A DNA stretch of 64,000 bases from Leucobacter tardus (GCF_017583045.1 NZ_JAGFBF010000005.1:744001-808000), one strand, 5' to 3'. Shown: positions 46,849 through 57,052, counted from the stretch's first letter. The notes: generated from the sequence alone by a model not told the origin. Program-made: numbers and translations.

Positions 46849-47661
46849 TCAGCGCGAGCGCTGGGCGAATGCCGACTCGTAGAGCAGCACGCTCGCCGCG
46901 GTCGCCAGGTTGAGCGACTCCGCGCGGCCGTAGATCGGCAACCGCACCGAGCGGTCCATCTGTGCGAGCGCCTCTGCCGACAGTCCTCGCGCCTCATTGC
47001 CGAAGACCCAGGCCATGGCACCGCCGAGATCCTGCGCCTCGCGCGCAGCGGCGAGTTCGGCTCCGTCGACGTCCGCGGCGACGACCGCGAGCCCGGCCTC
47101 CCTGACCGCGGATATCGCGTCCTCAAGCGTGTCTGCCGAGGCCACCGGGAGATGGAACAGCGACCCCGTCGTCGAGCGCACGACCTTCGGATGCAACGGG
47201 TCCACGCTGTCCCCGGCGAACACCACCGCATCGGCACCGGCCGCATCGGCCGCGCGGAGCACGGCTCCCGCATTCCCGGGGTCGCGCACCTCATGCAGTA
47301 CTGCCACGAGCTGCGCCCCCGCGCAGGCGTCGGCGAGGGCCACTCGGCAGTCTTCGACGATCGCAACGACGCCCTGCGGCGTGACCGTCTCCGTCATCGC
47401 CGCGACGACCTCGGAGGTCGCGCGCACGAGCTCCACACCCGCATCATCGGCGAGTCGATCGATCTCCAGCTGCCACGACTGCGACTCGTCGGTGGCGTAG
47501 ACGATCTCGATGAGGTGCGGCGCATGCACCAGGGCTTCACGCACGGCTTGCGGGCCCTCCACGAGGAAGCGTCCTTGCGCACGGCGATCCTTCTTGCGCG
47601 TCAGTGCGGCTGCGCGCTTCACGCGACCGGACTGGCGGTTACTGAGCATGGCGTCGGACAC
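46849..47661 (-). CDS. TrmH/SpoU-family RNA 2'-O-methyltransferase
   Basis: The 270 residues have an N-terminal L30e-like RNA-binding domain (RFLVEGPQAVREALV) and a SpoU methylase domain. Knot motifs are VRDPGNAGAVLRAADAAGADAVVF, WVFGNEARGLS and VRLPIYGRAESLNLATAASVLLYE. It probably methylates 23S rRNA or a tRNA; the position is not predictable. The GTG at 47661 is favoured because TAGGAT lies exactly 6 nt upstream. An ATG at 47649 is an alternative. Confidence 0.9.
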   Translation of the reverse strand: MSDAMLSNRQSGRVKRAAALTRKKDRRAQGRFLVEGPQAVREALVHAPHLIEIVYATDESQSWQLEIDRLADDAGVELVRATSEVVAAMTETVTPQGVVAIVEDCRVALADACAGAQLVAVLHEVRDPGNAGAVLRAADAAGADAVVFAGDSVDPLHPKVVRSTTGSLFHLPVASADTLEDAISAVREAGLAVVAADVDGAELAAAREAQDLGGAMAWVFGNEARGLSAEALAQMDRSVRLPIYGRAESLNLATAASVLLYESAFAQRSR

Positions 47662-47667
47662 CGCCCC

Positions 47668-47673
47668 ATCCTA
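47668..47673 (-). promoter_or_regulatory. -10 hexamer TAGGAT, leaderless start of the TrmH-family gene
   Basis: TAGGAT on the minus strand is followed by six bases and the GTG at 47661. The same hexamer and spacing precede hisB. Confidence 0.5.
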
Positions 47674-47697
47674 TGCGCCGCGGAGTCGACCAGGAAA

Positions 47698-47732
47698 CGC
47701 AAAACCCCGCCGCCCTCAGGGGCGACGGGGTT
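47698..47732 (-). terminator. Rho-independent terminator of the infC-rpmI-rplT operon
   Basis: On the minus strand, arms 47732-47720 and 47715-47703 pair over 13 positions (12 Watson-Crick plus one wobble) around a 4-nt loop. The RNA then continues TTTTGCGTTT, a U-rich tail. It lies 20 bp after rplT. Confidence 0.88.
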
Positions 47733-47751
47733 CCGACGGAGAGAACGACGC

Positions 47752-48135
47752 TTACGCGGCCTTCGGCGCCGAGGTGTCCTCGGGCAGCGCCTGCTTCGCG
47801 CTCGCGACGAGCGTCGCGAACGTGGCGGGCTCGTTCACCGCGAGCTCGGCGAGCATACGACGGTCGACCTCGATACCGGCCAGGCCGAGACCCTGGATGA
47901 AGCGGTTGTAGGTCAGGCCGTTGGCGCGGGCACCGGCGTTGATGCGCTGGATCCACAGGCGACGGAAGTCGCCCTTGCGCTTGCGGCGATCGTTGTACGA
48001 GTAGACGAGCGAGTGGGTGACCTGCTCCTTCGCCTTCCGATACAGACGCGACCGCTGTCCGCGGTATCCCTCGGCACGCTCGAGGATTACGCGACGCTTC
48101 TTGTGGGCGTTGACGGCCCGCTTGACTCTTGCCAT
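47752..48135 (-). CDS. rplT: 50S ribosomal protein L20
   Basis: The 127 residues begin [15 protein letters not shown] and include [16 protein letters not shown] and the [16 protein letters not shown] segment, all L20 hallmarks. The protein binds 23S rRNA domain II early in 50S assembly. It is last in the infC-rpmI-rplT operon. Elsewhere L20 represses this operon; I could not verify a mimic site here. Confidence 0.98.
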   Translation of the reverse strand: MARVKRAVNAHKKRRVILERAEGYRGQRSRLYRKAKEQVTHSLVYSYNDRRKRKGDFRRLWIQRINAGARANGLTYNRFIQGLGLAGIEVDRRMLAELAVNEPATFATLVASAKQALPEDTSAPKAA

Positions 48136-48175
48136 GTTCTGTCTTCCTTACGAAAAGTCTGGGTTCGGGTGCCGG

Positions 48176-48370
48176 TTAGAGGCCGAGCATCCGCTTGGCC
48201 TGCTGAGCGTCGCCCTTCGAGAGCACCTGCTCGGCGTTCAGGCGGCGCTTCCGCTTCGAGGCCTTGACCTCGAGGTTGTGGCGCATGCCGGCCCGCTGCT
48301 TCATCAGCTTGCCGGAGCCGGTGACCTTGAACCGCTTCTTGGCCCCCGAGTGGGTCTTCTGCTTGGGCAT
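48176..48370 (-). CDS. rpmI: 50S ribosomal protein L35
   Basis: The 64-residue basic protein begins [20 protein letters not shown], which is diagnostic of L35. It sits between infC and rplT in the conserved order. Confidence 0.98.
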   Translation of the reverse strand: MPKQKTHSGAKKRFKVTGSGKLMKQRAGMRHNLEVKASKRKRRLNAEQVLSKGDAQQAKRMLGL

Positions 48371-48444
48371 CGATTTCTCCTTGATTCGTGTTGTGTGTCG
48401 CCTGGGCGACCACGGGTGCTACGGCGCGCGGGGCGCCGAAGTCT

Positions 48445-49077
<633 letters not shown>

Positions 49078-49304
49078 CGCTTGCTCCTCTGATCTCGTGT
49101 GCTGGGTCCGGATCGGACCACGGTGACGGAGATCAAGAGCGACGCGCACTCTCACACCCTTATGCTGCCACGCGATGCGCGGCGGGGTGTCAACGACCCG
49201 GTAACCTGTTATGTGCGGTGCCGGGTGGGAGAATCTCCACTTCCGTTTTCTCGGCGTAACACCGAGAACCAGCAGAAGTTTAGCACAGCGACAGACAGGA
49301 TGCC
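49078..49304. promoter_or_regulatory. infC leader and divergent promoter region
   Basis: This 227-bp gap lies between divergent infC and the DUF1844 gene. It holds a hairpin, TTCTCGG (49248-49254) with CCGAGAA (49262-49268). A TAAACT hexamer read on the minus strand lies near 49280, and a TTGACA lies closer to infC. A leader of ~200 nt is therefore possible, as in other infC operons. No known leader motif was recognised. Confidence 0.4.
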
Positions 49305-49670
49305 ATGAACGACGACACCGTACCCGACGCCAACGCAGCCGATCCCGCAGCGGACGCGACGCGCGACATCGCCGATGTCGCAGCCGTCGAGGTGATCACC
49401 ACCGCAGCCGTGCACCTGCTCAGCGCCGCCGCCGTCAAGGTCGGCCTCGCCGACGATCCGGAGTCCCAGATCGACCTCGATGAGGCTCGCAAACTCATCA
49501 ACGCCCTCGCCGGGCTCATCACGGCGGGCGCTCCCGAGGTCAGCGACATGCACGCGCGGAGCCTGCGCGACGGCCTGCGGTCGGTGCAGCTCGCCTTCCG
49601 TGAGGCGTCGCAGTTCCCGGACGCACCCGGTCAGGGACCGGGCGAGAAGTACACCGGCCCTGTCAACTAG
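49305..49670 (+). CDS. DUF1844 family protein
   Basis: The 121 residues have a disordered acidic N-terminus and then the DUF1844 helical core ([38 protein letters not shown]). The family is widespread in Actinobacteria beside infC, and its function is unknown. It starts at an ATG with CAGGA close upstream. It converges on sseB with a 3-bp gap. Confidence 0.85.
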   Translation: MNDDTVPDANAADPAADATRDIADVAAVEVITTAAVHLLSAAAVKVGLADDPESQIDLDEARKLINALAGLITAGAPEVSDMHARSLRDGLRSVQLAFREASQFPDAPGQGPGEKYTGPVN

Positions 49671-49673
49671 CGC

Positions 49674-50573
49674 TCAAGACGCCGAGCCCGTCGGCACGAC
49701 CCGCAAGGAGTCGACGCGCTCGGCGATGATGGGATGCTCGGCCCACGCGCGACTCGCACGCTCGAGCACGGCCTGGAGCGTCTCCCGATCTAGAGCGGGC
49801 TCGAGTCCGAGCACGACTTCGACCTCGGGCGCCAGGAGGCGCGCCTCGGGATCGCCGGGCACGATCGCGGTGTAGCGCACCTGCGAATCGGCGGTCACCC
49901 CCGAGGCGAACGCGCGCTCGACCTCGGGGTCCGCCCACGCCGGTTCGCGGCGTTCCCCCGCGGCCAAGGCTTGCAACGCCGTTCGCCGCACGCCGAACTC
50001 GCGTTCGGGCGTTCCGGGGTCCACGATGATGAGGGCATGGTCGTCCTGCGCCGCCGCGAGCGCCGCCTGGGGCGCTGCGACCGGAATCGGCCTGGCCTCG
50101 CTGTTCCACGCGCGCAGCGTCGCCACCGAGCTGAAGACGGGCATCACCCGTCTCCCGTCCGGACCGAGCACCGTCACGATCGACAGCTCCTGCGACTTCT
50201 CCACGGTGCGCCCGTCATCTGTCTCGCCGAAGTCGCCCGCTTCCGCCACGAGCGGCACGAGCACCCGGCACTGCGAAAGAGCGAGAATCGCGCCCGCGTG
50301 GGCGTCCGCCAGATCTCCGAGAGCCACGCGCTGCCCCTCGGCGTCGACCGCCCCGCGCAGTGCGGCGGCAGCGGCTCGCACCGCGTCGACGGCGATACCG
50401 AACTCCTCCGGCGTCGCTCCGTCGTCGTCGGCGAACGCGGTCTCATGGTGATCGAAGGTGCGACCGGCCCACGGGAAACCGGCGGAGTCGCTGGCGCCGC
50501 CCGAGACGAGACTCTCGGGGACGCCCGTCGTGCGGGGCGCATCACCGGTCGAGGGCAGCCGCTTGATCGCCAT
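49674..50573 (-). CDS. SseB family protein
   Basis: The 299 residues carry an SseB N-terminal-like domain in the centre (ALSQCRVLVPLV, PVFSSVATLRAWNSEARPIPV) and a second region near the C-terminus. The name comes from a Salmonella secretion protein, but actinobacterial homologues are not tied to secretion. The role is unknown. It is 6 bp downstream of priA and is the last gene of the his unit. Confidence 0.82.
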   Translation of the reverse strand: MAIKRLPSTGDAPRTTGVPESLVSGGASDSAGFPWAGRTFDHHETAFADDDGATPEEFGIAVDAVRAAAAALRGAVDAEGQRVALGDLADAHAGAILALSQCRVLVPLVAEAGDFGETDDGRTVEKSQELSIVTVLGPDGRRVMPVFSSVATLRAWNSEARPIPVAAPQAALAAAQDDHALIIVDPGTPEREFGVRRTALQALAAGERREPAWADPEVERAFASGVTADSQVRYTAIVPGDPEARLLAPEVEVVLGLEPALDRETLQAVLERASRAWAEHPIIAERVDSLRVVPTGSAS

Positions 50574-50579
50574 ACCGGC

Positions 50580-51332
50580 CTACTCGGCCCGTCCCGCCAC
50601 GTCGAGGGCCGCACCGAGGGTGAACGCCCCCGAATAGAGCGCTTTGCCGACGATCGCGCCCTCGACGCCGAGCGGCACCAGTTCGCGCAGTGCTGCGAGG
50701 TCGTCAAGGCTGGAGATGCCCCCCGAGGCGACCACCGGTCGTTCGGTGCGCTGCGACACCCGTCGCAGCAGGTCGATGTTCGGTCCCTGCATCATGCCGT
50801 CGCGCGTGACGTCGGTGACCACGTATCTCGGGCACGATGCGTCCTCGAGCCGGTCCAGCACCTCCCAGAGGTTGCCGCTCTCCTCGGTCCACCCGCGCGC
50901 CGCAAGCGTGTCGCCGCGCACATCGAGGCCGACCGCGATCTGCTCGCCGTACCGGGCGATCACGGCGGCCGTCCACTCGGGGTCCTCGAGAGCGGCGGTC
51001 CCGAGGTTCACCCGCGCCGCGCCGTGCTCCAGCGCCGCCTCGAGGCTCGCGTCGTCCCGGATGCCGCCGGAGAGCTCGATGCGCACGTGCTTCGCGTGCG
51101 CGAGCACCTTCCGGATGACGCCGGCGTTGCTCCCGCGACCGAACGCGGCATCGAGGTCCACCAGGTGGATCCACTCCGCGCCCTGGTCGATCCACTGCAG
51201 CGCCGCGTCGAGCGGGCTGCCGTAATCGGTCTCGCTGCCGGCTTCGCCCTGGACGAGCCGAACGGCCGCCCCGTCGACGATGTCGATGGCGGGAAGCAGG
51301 GTCAGTCGGGGCTGCTCGGTGAACGCTGTCAC
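50580..51332 (-). CDS. priA: Bifunctional phosphoribosyl isomerase A (HisA/TrpF)
   Basis: The 250 residues form a (beta/alpha)8 barrel with catalytic regions [30 protein letters not shown] and [14 protein letters not shown]. Actinobacteria use this one enzyme for both ProFAR isomerisation (histidine) and PRA isomerisation (tryptophan). The GTG start at 51332 follows the hisH stop by 3 bp. Confidence 0.94.
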   Translation of the reverse strand: MTAFTEQPRLTLLPAIDIVDGAAVRLVQGEAGSETDYGSPLDAALQWIDQGAEWIHLVDLDAAFGRGSNAGVIRKVLAHAKHVRIELSGGIRDDASLEAALEHGAARVNLGTAALEDPEWTAAVIARYGEQIAVGLDVRGDTLAARGWTEESGNLWEVLDRLEDASCPRYVVTDVTRDGMMQGPNIDLLRRVSQRTERPVVASGGISSLDDLAALRELVPLGVEGAIVGKALYSGAFTLGAALDVAGRAE

Positions 51333-51335
51333 GGA

Positions 51336-51995
51336 CTACTCGCTTTCTGCGGGGGTGGTGCGAAGCGAAGCGATCCAGTTGCCGAGCAACCGGATTCCCG
51401 CTTCGCCGGACTTCTCGGGGTGGAACTGCGTGGCCGTGAGCGGGCCGTCCTCGACGGCGGCGACGAAGCGCTCCCCGTGCTCGGCCCAGGTGACCTCGGG
51501 ACCACCGGAAGCATCGGCTTCGACGGCCCACTCCGGTGCGGCGTTGCTGTGGACGAAGTAGAAGCGCTCTTGCGCGATGCCTCGGAACAGCCGCGACTCC
51601 GCGGGCGCCTCCACGGTGCTCCACCCCATGTGGGGCAGCACCGGAGCGCGGAGCTCGCGCACCGTCCCGGGCCAGTATCCGAGACCCTCGGTCTCCACTC
51701 CCCGCTCGATCCCGCGCGCGAACATCACCTGCTCACCGACGCAGATTCCGAGCACCGGCTTCCCCGCGGCGAGACGCTCGGCGATCAACCGATCTCCTCC
51801 GACCGCGCGCAGCGCGCGGATCACCGCGTCGAACGCACCGACGCCAGGCACCAGGAGCCCGTCCGCCGACCGCACGGCGTCAGGATCGCGCGTGAGGTCC
51901 ACCCGGGCCCCGGCTCGCGCCAGCGCTTTGACGGCCGAGTGCACGTTGCCCGACCCGTAATCGAGCACCGCGACATCGGGGAGGGTGTCGGTCAC
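51336..51995 (-). CDS. hisH: Imidazole glycerol phosphate synthase, glutaminase subunit
   Basis: From the GTG at 51995 (GTGA overlap with the hisB stop) there are 219 residues. The class I glutaminase triad is visible: Cys85 in [10 protein letters not shown], and His and Glu in [10 protein letters not shown]. It supplies ammonia to HisF, which is not in the window. Confidence 0.95.
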   Translation of the reverse strand: MTDTLPDVAVLDYGSGNVHSAVKALARAGARVDLTRDPDAVRSADGLLVPGVGAFDAVIRALRAVGGDRLIAERLAAGKPVLGICVGEQVMFARGIERGVETEGLGYWPGTVRELRAPVLPHMGWSTVEAPAESRLFRGIAQERFYFVHSNAAPEWAVEADASGGPEVTWAEHGERFVAAVEDGPLTATQFHPEKSGEAGIRLLGNWIASLRTTPAESE

Positions 51996-52600
51996 AGAGC
52001 GCCCTTGGTCGACGGGATACCCGTCTCCAGCGGATCGATCGACTTCGCCTGACGCAGTGCCCTCGCGAACGCCTTGAACTCCGCCTCGGCGATGTGGTGC
52101 GGGTCGCGACCCTCGACCAGCCGCAGGTGCACGGTCAGCCGGGCGTTCAGCACGAGTGCCTCGAAGAAGTGACGCACCATCGATCCGGTGAAGTGCCCGC
52201 CGATGAGGTGATACTCGAAGCCCGCCGGCTCCCCGGAGTGCACGAGGTACGGCCGCCCCGAGATATCGATCACGGCTTGCGCCAACGCCTCGTCGAGCGG
52301 GACGAGCGCATCGCCGTACCGAGTGATGCCCCGCTTCTCGCCGAGCGCTTCGAGCAGCGCGGCGCCGAGCAGAATACCGGTGTCCTCGACCGTGTGATGC
52401 ACATCGATGTGGACGTCGCCCACGGCGCGCACCGTCAGATCGATCAGCGCATGACGCGCGAAGGCGGTCAGCATGTGATCGAAGAACGGCACACCCGTCT
52501 CGATGTCGTGGCTGCCCGAGCCGTCGAGGTTCACCTCGACGGCGATCTGGGACTCGCTCGTCTGGCGCTCGAGGCGTGCGGTACGCGCGGATTCGGTCAT
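51992..52600 (-). CDS. hisB: Imidazoleglycerol-phosphate dehydratase
   Basis: The 202 residues carry the duplicated metal-binding motifs [13 protein letters not shown] and [11 protein letters not shown], with [12 protein letters not shown]-like sequence in the second half. This is the monofunctional form lacking the phosphatase domain of enteric HisB. A TAGGAT hexamer lies exactly 6 nt before the ATG, inside the 23-bp hisC-hisB gap, so an internal leaderless promoter is possible. Confidence 0.95.
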   Translation of the reverse strand: MTESARTARLERQTSESQIAVEVNLDGSGSHDIETGVPFFDHMLTAFARHALIDLTVRAVGDVHIDVHHTVEDTGILLGAALLEALGEKRGITRYGDALVPLDEALAQAVIDISGRPYLVHSGEPAGFEYHLIGGHFTGSMVRHFFEALVLNARLTVHLRLVEGRDPHHIAEAEFKAFARALRQAKSIDPLETGIPSTKGAL

Positions 52601-52606
52601 ACACCG

Positions 52607-52612
52607 ATCCTA
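52607..52612 (-). promoter_or_regulatory. -10 hexamer TAGGAT, internal leaderless start of hisB
   Basis: TAGGAT is followed by six bases and the hisB ATG at 52600, and no Shine-Dalgarno is present. It would uncouple hisB-hisH-priA-sseB from hisC. Confidence 0.45.
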
Positions 52613-52623
52613 TCGCGCTCGCT

Positions 52624-53715
52624 TCACTCGGAGCGTGCGCCCCCGGGACCGAGGGCGGAGATCGCGGCGATCAGCGACGACGTCTCGGTCTCCGTTCCCG
52701 CGGTCATGCGCAGGTGGCCGGGGATGCCGAGTTCACGGATCAGGATCCCCTGTTCCCGGAGCGCGGTGAACGTGGCATGCGGGTCGGCAAATCCTCCGAC
52801 CAGAATGAAATTCGAGCCTGACGGGTGCACCGCGTAACCCAGGTCCGTCAGCGCCGCCGCGAGCCGGTCCCGCTGGTGTCGGATGTCGTCGACGGTCGCG
52901 AGCATGCGGTCCGCGTGCCGCACCGCGGCGATCGCTGCGGCCTGCGTGAGCGCCGAGAGGTGGTAAGGCAACCGAACGAGACGGAGCGCGTCGACGACCG
53001 CCGGGTCCGCTGCCAGGTATCCCAGGCGCACGCCGGCGAAGGCGAACGCCTTGCTCATCGTGCGCGACACGAGGAGTCTCGGTCGCCCGGGCAGGAGTTC
53101 GAGCGCGCTCGGGTGCGCGGCATCGAACTCGTGATACGCCTCGTCCACGATCAGCATGCCGTCGAAGGCGTCGGCGGCCGCCTCGACCACAGCGAGGTCG
53201 AGCGAGGTGCCGGTGGGGTTGTTCGGTCCGCAGATGATCGCCACGTCGGGCTGGTGATCGCTGAGCGTGCGAGCCACGAACTCGGGCTCGAGCACGTAAT
53301 CGGCCGGTCGCTCGACGGGGACCCACCGAGTGTCCGTACCTGCCGCCAGCAGCGGATACATCGAGTACGTCGGCGTGAAGCTCAACAAGCTGCGGCCAGG
53401 TCCTCCGAAGGCTTGCAGAATCTGCTGGAGCACCTCATTCGAGCCGTTCGCCGCCCAGATCTGCTCGGCCCGCAGGTCGTGACCGAGGTATCCGGCCAGC
53501 GCCGCGCGCAATGCGCCGAACTCTCGATCGGGATAGCGGTTCACTCCGCGAACGGCACGCGTCAATTCCGCCACGACATCGTCCACGACCTCGTCGGGGA
53601 TCGGATGGGTGTTCTCGTTGACGTTGAGGCTCACCGGCACCGGCTCCTGAGGAGCGCCATATGGGAGCTTGCCGACGAGGTTGTCGCGAAGCGGAAGGTC
53701 GCTGAGTTGAGTCAC
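52624..53715 (-). CDS. hisC: Histidinol-phosphate aminotransferase
   Basis: This 363-residue fold type I PLP enzyme shows the substrate motif [18 protein letters not shown], and the Schiff-base lysine in [17 protein letters not shown]. It starts at a GTG, with TAGACT exactly 6 nt upstream, so it is probably leaderless. It is first in the hisC-hisB-hisH-priA order; hisD is expected upstream in relatives but is absent here. Confidence 0.94.
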   Translation of the reverse strand: MTQLSDLPLRDNLVGKLPYGAPQEPVPVSLNVNENTHPIPDEVVDDVVAELTRAVRGVNRYPDREFGALRAALAGYLGHDLRAEQIWAANGSNEVLQQILQAFGGPGRSLLSFTPTYSMYPLLAAGTDTRWVPVERPADYVLEPEFVARTLSDHQPDVAIICGPNNPTGTSLDLAVVEAAADAFDGMLIVDEAYHEFDAAHPSALELLPGRPRLLVSRTMSKAFAFAGVRLGYLAADPAVVDALRLVRLPYHLSALTQAAAIAAVRHADRMLATVDDIRHQRDRLAAALTDLGYAVHPSGSNFILVGGFADPHATFTALREQGILIRELGIPGHLRMTAGTETETSSLIAAISALGPGGARSE

Positions 53716-53721
53716 CTGTCC

Positions 53722-53727
53722 AGTCTA
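53722..53727 (-). promoter_or_regulatory. -10 hexamer TAGACT, leaderless start of hisC
   Basis: TAGACT on the minus strand is followed by six bases (GGACAG) and the GTG at 53715. Confidence 0.5.
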
Positions 53728-53771
53728 GGCCGGACCCGAAAGGCGCAATGTCCTTTGGGCGGAGCCCGGAC

Positions 53772-54176
53772 CTACTGAGCGGGGATGACGCCGGGAGCGT
53801 CAGCGTACCGCGTGGGCACCGCAATGCTCTCGCCGGCCTGCACGCCCGAACCGTCCATACCGTTGAGCGTGACGAGCTCGGCGACGAGGTCGCGCGGATC
53901 GCCTTCCGGGTCGAGCGACTCGGCGATGCCCCACAAGGAATCGCCGGGGGCTGCCACCACGGTGCTGAACGACTGCTCGCTCTGCTCGGCCGACGCGGAC
54001 GCCGACGTCGCACCGAGCGCGGCCAGCAGTGCGAGCACCCCGGCGGTGAGCAGTGTGCCGATGGTGCCGAACACCACGCGACCGCGATGCGTGAGGCGCA
54101 GGTGCACGGGAGTCTCGCGAGCAGCACGCCCGTCGATGCCGACAGGTGCCTGCTCGAGTGATGCGGTGGCGGTCAT
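53772..54176 (-). CDS. LysM-domain membrane protein divergent from lexA (putative SOS division inhibitor)
   Basis: The ATG at 54176 with AAAGGAGA gives 134 residues: a basic N-terminus, one membrane helix (about 33-60) and an extracytoplasmic LysM domain (TVVAAPGDSLWGIAESLD...LNGMDGSGVQAGESIAVP). Divergence from lexA and an SOS-box-like site upstream match the YneA/DivS/Rv2719c arrangement, where the product delays septation after DNA damage. Function is inferred from that context. It is short compared with mycobacterial ChiZ. Confidence 0.82.
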   Translation of the reverse strand: MTATASLEQAPVGIDGRAARETPVHLRLTHRGRVVFGTIGTLLTAGVLALLAALGATSASASAEQSEQSFSTVVAAPGDSLWGIAESLDPEGDPRDLVAELVTLNGMDGSGVQAGESIAVPTRYADAPGVIPAQ

Positions 54177-54232
54177 TGCGATCTCCTTTCGGATGAAACG
54201 TTCGAATCGAAGAACGATGCCGAACGCGTCTT

Positions 54233-54248
54233 TCGAATATATGTTCTC
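54233..54248. promoter_or_regulatory. SOS box (LexA site) for the LysM gene
   Basis: TCGAATATATGTTCTC fits the actinobacterial TCGAAC-N4-GTTCGA pattern with mismatches at the outer ends. It overlaps a TATATT -10-like hexamer on the minus strand, so LexA binding would block the LysM promoter. Confidence 0.6.
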
Positions 54249-54305
54249 TTTTTTCGAAGATGAAGTCAAGTGTTCGAATATTCGCCAATGGAATCCGCGA
54301 CACAC

Positions 54306-54321
54306 TCGAATGAATGTTTGT
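54306..54321. promoter_or_regulatory. SOS box (LexA site) in the lexA promoter
   Basis: TCGAATGAATGTTTGT resembles TCGAAC-N4-GTTCGA and overlaps the -35 (54318-54323) of the lexA promoter, consistent with autorepression. Confidence 0.55.
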
Positions 54322-54346
54322 TCCACTCGAACACTTCACCTACACT
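54318..54346 (+). promoter_or_regulatory. lexA promoter
   Basis: TTGTTC (54318-54323) and TACACT (54341-54346) are separated by exactly 17 bp. Transcription would start near 54353, leaving a ~60-nt leader with GGAAAGGA before the GTG. This is the clearest -35/-10 pair in the window. Confidence 0.6.
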
Positions 54347-54414
54347 CGGGGAACGAGCAGCACTCCATCACGCACCTCTGACATTTGCGTCGCAGCCCCG
54401 GGAAAGGACCCACC

Positions 54415-55074
54415 GTGAGCCCCTCGAAACCTTCGAAATCCGCTAAGCCGCTCACTGAAAAGCAGCAGGCGATTCTCGAGTTCATCGGCCAGTCGGTGTC
54501 ATCGCGCGGGTACCCGCCGAGCATGCGCGAGATCGGCGATGCCGTCGGCCTCGCCTCGCTGTCGAGCGTCACGCACCAGCTGACCCGGCTCGAACTGCTC
54601 GGATACCTGCGGCGTGACCCGAACCGTCCGCGCGCCTTGGAGGTCCTCGTCGAGCTGCCGAGCATGGTCGACCCCACGCCATCGAACGCGACTCCGGAAG
54701 AAGCGGCCTACGTGCCGCTCGTCGGCCAGATCGCCGCCGGCATTCCGATCACCGCGGAGCAGCAGGTGGATGAAGTCATGCCCGTGCCCCGTCACCTGGT
54801 CGGTGAGGGCCAACTCTTCATGCTGCGGGTCGTCGGCGATTCGATGGTCGACGCGGCGATCTGCGACGGCGACTACGTCGTGATCCGTCAGCAGAACGAC
54901 GCCGAGAACGGTGACATTGTCGCCGCACTGCTCGACGGAGAAGCGACGGTGAAGGTGCTGCGTCGCCGTGACGGCCACACCTGGCTCCTCCCCCGGAACA
55001 GTGCGTTCGAACCGATTCTCGGCGACTTCGCCGACGTCCTCGGCAAAGTTGTTGCGGTGTTCCGCTCCCTGTAG
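54415..55074 (+). CDS. lexA: SOS repressor LexA
   Basis: The GTG at 54415 with GGAAAGGA gives 219 residues. An N-terminal winged helix ([30 protein letters not shown]) is followed by a peptidase S24 domain. Self-cleavage is predicted at Ala108-Gly109 in QIAAGIP, with Ser143 in GDSM and Lys180 in ATVKVL. It represses DNA-damage genes until RecA filaments stimulate cleavage. It is divergent from the LysM gene through a shared SOS-box region. Confidence 0.97.
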   Translation: MSPSKPSKSAKPLTEKQQAILEFIGQSVSSRGYPPSMREIGDAVGLASLSSVTHQLTRLELLGYLRRDPNRPRALEVLVELPSMVDPTPSNATPEEAAYVPLVGQIAAGIPITAEQQVDEVMPVPRHLVGEGQLFMLRVVGDSMVDAAICDGDYVVIRQQNDAENGDIVAALLDGEATVKVLRRRDGHTWLLPRNSAFEPILGDFADVLGKVVAVFRSL

Positions 55075-55155
55075 CGCCCTCCGGGTGTCGCGGGACGGGC
55101 CGCGCGCGCCGAACCCGGTGACGGTACTGCCAGCCCGAAATGATCATTCGACTTT

Positions 55156-55177
55156 TTGAACTCGGTTCAACTAGTCT
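55156..55177 (+). promoter_or_regulatory. lipB promoter with palindrome
   Basis: TTGAACTCGGTTCAA (55156-55170) is a perfect palindrome with 6-bp arms around TCG. It is followed at once by TAGTCT (55172-55177), which lies exactly 6 nt before the lipB ATG. The palindrome covers the spacer/-35 area and could be an operator. No Shine-Dalgarno is present. Confidence 0.5.
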
Positions 55178-55183
55178 AATCGC

Positions 55184-55837
55184 ATGATCGCTCAATCGTC
55201 GGTGACCATTGACGTCGCCGGACTCGACCCCGCATTCGTCCCGTACGGCGATGGCCTCGACCTGCAGCGCCAGGCGGCCGATCGACTCGACTCCGGCGCG
55301 GATGACGGCACGCTCATCCTTCTGGAGCACGAGCCGGTGTACACGGCAGGACGACGGGCCGATCCCGCGGAGTACCCCACCGACGGGTCCCCCGTCGTTC
55401 CTGTCGACCGCGGCGGCCTCGTCACCTGGCACGGACCGGGCCAGCTCGTCGGCTACCCGGTGATCCGGATCAGCCCGGACCGCGGCGTCGTCGACGTCGT
55501 GCGTGCACTCGAAGGGGTACTCCTTGACGTGTCAGCCGAGTTCGGGGTGACGGGACATCGTGTTGCCGGCCGGTCAGGCGTCTGGGCGACTGCCGGGGCC
55601 TCCGAAGTGAAGTTCGCGCAGATCGGGCTTCGCGCCCGCGCCCACGTGATCACCCATGGATTCGCGCTGAACTGCAGCAACGCGCTCGAGCCGTTCAGCT
55701 CGTTCATCCCCTGTGGCATCACCGATGCCGGCGCGGCATCCTTGAGCACCCTGGCCGGTACCGAGATCACGCCGGCGGACGTGCTTCCGGTGATCACGCC
55801 GAGACTGCTCGACGCGATCGCGGAGCTGACCTCGTGA
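55184..55837 (+). CDS. lipB: Octanoyltransferase (lipoate synthesis)
   Basis: The 217 residues show [22 protein letters not shown], the catalytic pair Lys143 ([12 protein letters not shown]) and Cys177 (FIPCGI), and [13 protein letters not shown]. It moves octanoate from acyl carrier protein to lipoyl domains. It overlaps lipA by GTGA, so the two steps are coupled. It is probably leaderless. Confidence 0.95.
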   Translation: MIAQSSVTIDVAGLDPAFVPYGDGLDLQRQAADRLDSGADDGTLILLEHEPVYTAGRRADPAEYPTDGSPVVPVDRGGLVTWHGPGQLVGYPVIRISPDRGVVDVVRALEGVLLDVSAEFGVTGHRVAGRSGVWATAGASEVKFAQIGLRARAHVITHGFALNCSNALEPFSSFIPCGITDAGAASLSTLAGTEITPADVLPVITPRLLDAIAELTS

Positions 55838-56991
55838 GCGCGCGCAACATCGGCGCCCCACTCTCGGAGGTGCTGGCTGAGCAGTCGCGAGACGAAGACA
55901 CCCCGCAGGTCGCTACGCTCGAGCCGCATGCGCGCGGGGCGTCGGGCGGGTGCGGTGGCGGCTCGAGTGCCCCGGATCCCGCCGGTGCCGGAGGTGGGGA
56001 GCAACGCCCGACGGCGAACGGCCGCACCCTGCTCCGCATCGAGGCTCGGAACGCTGAGACCCCGATCGAGCGGAAGCCCGAGTGGATCAAGACCCGCGCG
56101 AAGACGGGACCGGAGTACACGGACGTCCGTGGACTCGTGCAACGCGAGGGGCTGCACACGGTGTGCCAGGAGGCCGGCTGCCCGAACATCTACGAGTGCT
56201 GGGAGGACCGCGAGGCGACGTTCCTCATCGGCGGCTCGATCTGCACGCGCCGCTGTGACTTCTGCCAGATTACGTCGGGCAAGCCGCTCCCCCTCGACAC
56301 CGATGAGCCCCGTCGCGTCGCCGAGTCGGTCCGCACGATGGGCCTGCGCTACGCGACGATCACCGGCGTGACCCGCGACGACCTCCCCGATACCGGAGCC
56401 TGGTTGTACGCCGAGACGATCCGGCAGATCCACCAGCTCAACCCCGGCTCCGGCGTCGAAGTGCTCGCCGACGACCTCGGCGGCCGACCCAGTGACCTGC
56501 AGCAGGTGTTCGACGCGAAACCCGAGGTGTTCGCGCACAATCTCGAGACGGTTCCGCGCCTGTTCCGCAGCATTCGCCCGGGGTTCCGCTACGAGCGATC
56601 GCTCGACGTCATCCGCCAGGCGCGAGAAGCCGGGATGATCACGAAGTCCAACCTGATCCTCGGCATGGGCGAGGAACGCGACGAGGTACTCGACACGATG
56701 CACCAGCTCTTCGAGTCCGGTTGCGACATCTTGACCCTCACGCAGTACTTGCGCCCCTCCAAGCTGCACCGCCCCGTCCATCGATGGGTGCGCCCCGAGG
56801 AGTTCGTCGACCTCAAGGCCGATGCCGATGCGATCGGTTTCGCCGGCGTGCTTGCTGGGCCGCTGGTGCGCTCCTCGTACCGCGCGGGTCGTCTCTGGGC
56901 GCAGACCATGGCCGTTCAGGATCGCCCGGTACCCGAGAATCTGCGGCGTCTCGCCGAGAAGGCGGCGGACGCCTTCCCCCAGGCGGTGTAG
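55834..56991 (+). CDS. lipA: Lipoyl synthase, with Gly-rich N-terminal extension
   Basis: This 385-residue radical-SAM enzyme has auxiliary-cluster cysteines Cys111, Cys116 and Cys122 and radical-SAM cysteines Cys137, Cys141 and Cys144 (CTRRCDFC). It inserts two sulfurs into the octanoyl chain. The core begins near residue 64 ([21 protein letters not shown]). The preceding ~60 residues are low complexity, including a Gly/Ser/Ala stretch with an extra Cys40. Relatives are about 60 residues shorter. No good downstream start exists, and the GTG overlap with lipB supports the long form. Confidence 0.94.
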   Translation: MSARNIGAPLSEVLAEQSRDEDTPQVATLEPHARGASGGCGGGSSAPDPAGAGGGEQRPTANGRTLLRIEARNAETPIERKPEWIKTRAKTGPEYTDVRGLVQREGLHTVCQEAGCPNIYECWEDREATFLIGGSICTRRCDFCQITSGKPLPLDTDEPRRVAESVRTMGLRYATITGVTRDDLPDTGAWLYAETIRQIHQLNPGSGVEVLADDLGGRPSDLQQVFDAKPEVFAHNLETVPRLFRSIRPGFRYERSLDVIRQAREAGMITKSNLILGMGEERDEVLDTMHQLFESGCDILTLTQYLRPSKLHRPVHRWVRPEEFVDLKADADAIGFAGVLAGPLVRSSYRAGRLWAQTMAVQDRPVPENLRRLAEKAADAFPQAV

Positions 56992-57052
56992 GGGGGGTCT
57001 CCTCGCCGGGGGTCCGCGCGGCGCTCCCTAGCGCCGATGACGGACCTCCGGT

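Noticed and set aside
49101-49155. Upstream in-frame codons as the infC start
   Set aside because: They would add a ~26-residue Arg/His-rich extension with no homology, placing the good GAGGAG inside the gene.
53728-53771. Hairpin-like sequence between hisC and the LysM gene
   Set aside because: The arms around CCCGAAAGG/CCTTTGGG need a bulge and there is no T-tract. Termination here is possible but not supported well enough to list.
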